Part shown: piece after piece, positions 18,247 to 19,174 of the stretch | Layout: each line of letters begins with the position of its first letter | Position numbering within the stretch: position 1 is the stretch's first letter | Assembly: GCA_025458545.1 (NCBI GenBank) | Contig: JALOSH010000007.1 | Location: forward strand, 1 to 19,174 | Direction of reading: 5' to 3' | From: Hydrogenophaga sp. | GTDB lineage: Bacteria; Pseudomonadota; Gammaproteobacteria; Burkholderiales; Burkholderiaceae | DNA length: 19,174 bases | Translations under genes and position numbers: made by a program | Notes under the pieces: model-generated | What the model saw: the letters and a program-made list of their open reading frames with translations, nothing else | What the model was told of the DNA's origin: nothing | The model's database searches: none

Positions 18247-19050
18247 ATGCTTCGTTCCAGATTATCGGTCGTGCTGCTGTGTGCCCTGGGCGCTGTGCTC
18301 GCCTTGCCCGGCTGCAGCACCACCGCCGCGGACCCGACCACAGGCTGGAGCCCCAACCGGCTGTACAGCGAAGCCACCGATGAACGCAACGCCGGAGCCT
18401 TCGAGAAAGCCATCGGTCTGTATGAAAAGCTTGAGGGCCGCGCCGCGGGCACCCTGCTGGCCCAGCAAGCCCAGCTCGACAAAGCCTTCACCCAGTACAA
18501 GGCCAACGAACCGGCCCAGGCGCTGGCCACGCTCAACCGCTTCATGCGTCTGCACCCGGCCAGTCCGGCGATGGATTACGCGCTGTATTTGCGCGGCCTG
18601 GTGAACTTCAACGACAACCTGGGTCTGTTTGGCTCGATCGCACGCCAGGACCTGTCGGAGCGGGACCAAAAAGCGGCCAAGGAGTCTTTCGAATCCTTCC
18701 GCGAACTGGCGACGCGGTTCCCGGATTCGCGCTACACACCCGACGCGCGGACCCGGATGACCTACATCGTCAACTCGCTGGCGCAGTACGAAGTGCATGT
18801 GGCCCGTTATTACCTCAACCGGGGCGCCCATGTGGCGGCGATCAACCGCGCACAGCGTGCCTTGAGCGACTACCCGGCGGCACCGGCGCGCGAAGAAGCG
18901 CTGTTCATCCTCATGCAGTCGTACGACGCGCTGGGCATGAACCAGTTGCGCGACGACGCCCGCCGCGTGATGCTGGCCAACCACCCGCAGAGCGAGTTCC
19001 TGTCCCAGGGTTTCAGGTCGTCTGGCGATCCCTGGTGGAAGCTCTGGTAA
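18247..19050 (+). CDS. bamD: Outer membrane protein assembly factor BamD (lipoprotein)
   Basis: BamD is the essential lipoprotein of the BAM complex that holds BamA and recognises outer-membrane protein substrates through TPR repeats. The 267-residue product has a signal peptide ending in the lipobox LPGC (C23), then TPR units. It contains the characteristic YLRGLVNFNDN segment with the following loop (118-146), and FRELATRFPDSRYTPDARTRM (about 157-177), typical of BamD rather than of other TPR lipoproteins. The ATG at 18247-18249 follows GAAGG. The length fits the family (about 245-290). It is the only plus-strand gene here, divergent from rluD, and its 3' end overlaps the convergent helicase gene by 38 bases. 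Confidence 0.96.
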   Translation: MLRSRLSVVLLCALGAVLALPGCSTTAADPTTGWSPNRLYSEATDERNAGAFEKAIGLYEKLEGRAAGTLLAQQAQLDKAFTQYKANEPAQALATLNRFMRLHPASPAMDYALYLRGLVNFNDNLGLFGSIARQDLSERDQKAAKESFESFRELATRFPDSRYTPDARTRMTYIVNSLAQYEVHVARYYLNRGAHVAAINRAQRALSDYPAAPAREEALFILMQSYDALGMNQLRDDARRVMLANHPQSEFLSQGFRSSGDPWWKLW

Positions 19051-19174
19051 GCACCAGGGCGTCGAGCTCGGCCAGCAAGTCCGATTCGTCCTCCAGCCGC
19101 CTCATGGGTGGCAGGGCAGCCAGCAAGCGGTTGCCGTAGGACTTGGTCAGCAAGCGGCGGTCGCCAATCACCAG
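19013..19174 (-). CDS. ATP-dependent DNA helicase, DinG/YoaA type, C-terminal end (partial)
   Basis: The last 53 codons of a gene entering from the right edge. The peptide begins LVIGDRRLLTKSYGNRLLAA and continues to PPMRRLEDESDLLAELDALV before ending RQTT. The DxRLxTKxYGxxxLxxLP pattern is typical of the extreme C-terminus of XPD-like DinG/YoaA helicases, where it follows motif VI. Those proteins unwind DNA structures in the SOS or replication response. The catalytic core is outside the window, so the assignment rests on this end motif alone. The stop (TGA at 19013-19015) lies within the 3' end of bamD on the other strand, giving a convergent overlap of 38 bases. Confidence 0.7.
   Translation of the reverse strand: MVIGDRRLLTKSYGNRLLAALPPMRRLEDESDLLAELDALVLTRASTRDRQTT

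Overview
The window is a chromosomal core region of a high-GC betaproteobacterium, most likely Burkholderiales and probably Comamonadaceae (a Hydrogenophaga/Acidovorax/Rhodoferax-type genome). This placement is inferred from the protein sequences, the gene order and the co-occurrence of hisZ, DUF2065 and hflKC next to purA; no search was run. No mobile element, tRNA, rRNA, CRISPR array or sign of recent transfer was seen. The coding density is very high: the longest stretch without a gene is about 207 bases (16955-17161), so no gap reaches 300 bases.

Layout, read along the minus strand from high to low coordinates. A DinG/YoaA-type helicase fragment enters at the right edge (19013-19174) and runs convergently into bamD, the only plus-strand gene (18247-19050). 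bamD is divergent from rluD. From rluD every gene points left: rluD, scpB, rluB, ndk, rlmN, pilW, rodZ, ispG, hisS, yfgM, bamB, der, hfq, hflX, hflK, hflC, a DUF2065 gene, hisZ and the 5' end of purA. Spacing from ndk to purA is 0-80 bases, with stop/start overlaps at rlmN-pilW and pilW-rodZ and a 2-base gap at rodZ-ispG, so it probably behaves as one long transcription array with internal promoters.

This array joins two blocks that are separate in Escherichia coli: ndk-rlmN-(pilW)-rodZ-ispG-hisS-yfgM-bamB-der, and hfq-hflX-hflK-hflC-yjeT-purA. The functions group into ribosome maturation and rRNA modification (RluD, RluB, RlmN, Der, HflX), the translation and RNA machinery (HisS, Hfq), envelope biogenesis (BamB, BamD, YfgM, RodZ, PilW, HflK/HflC), chromosome segregation (ScpB), and nucleotide, histidine and isoprenoid metabolism (Ndk, PurA, HisZ, IspG).

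I found no new biological system here. What merits a second look is mostly fine structure: intergenic hairpins between hfq and hflX and between bamB and der, non-ATG starts for hfq, der and hflX, a long Gly/Arg-rich tail on RluB with a distinct terminal motif, gene overlaps, and the divergent rluD/bamD control region.
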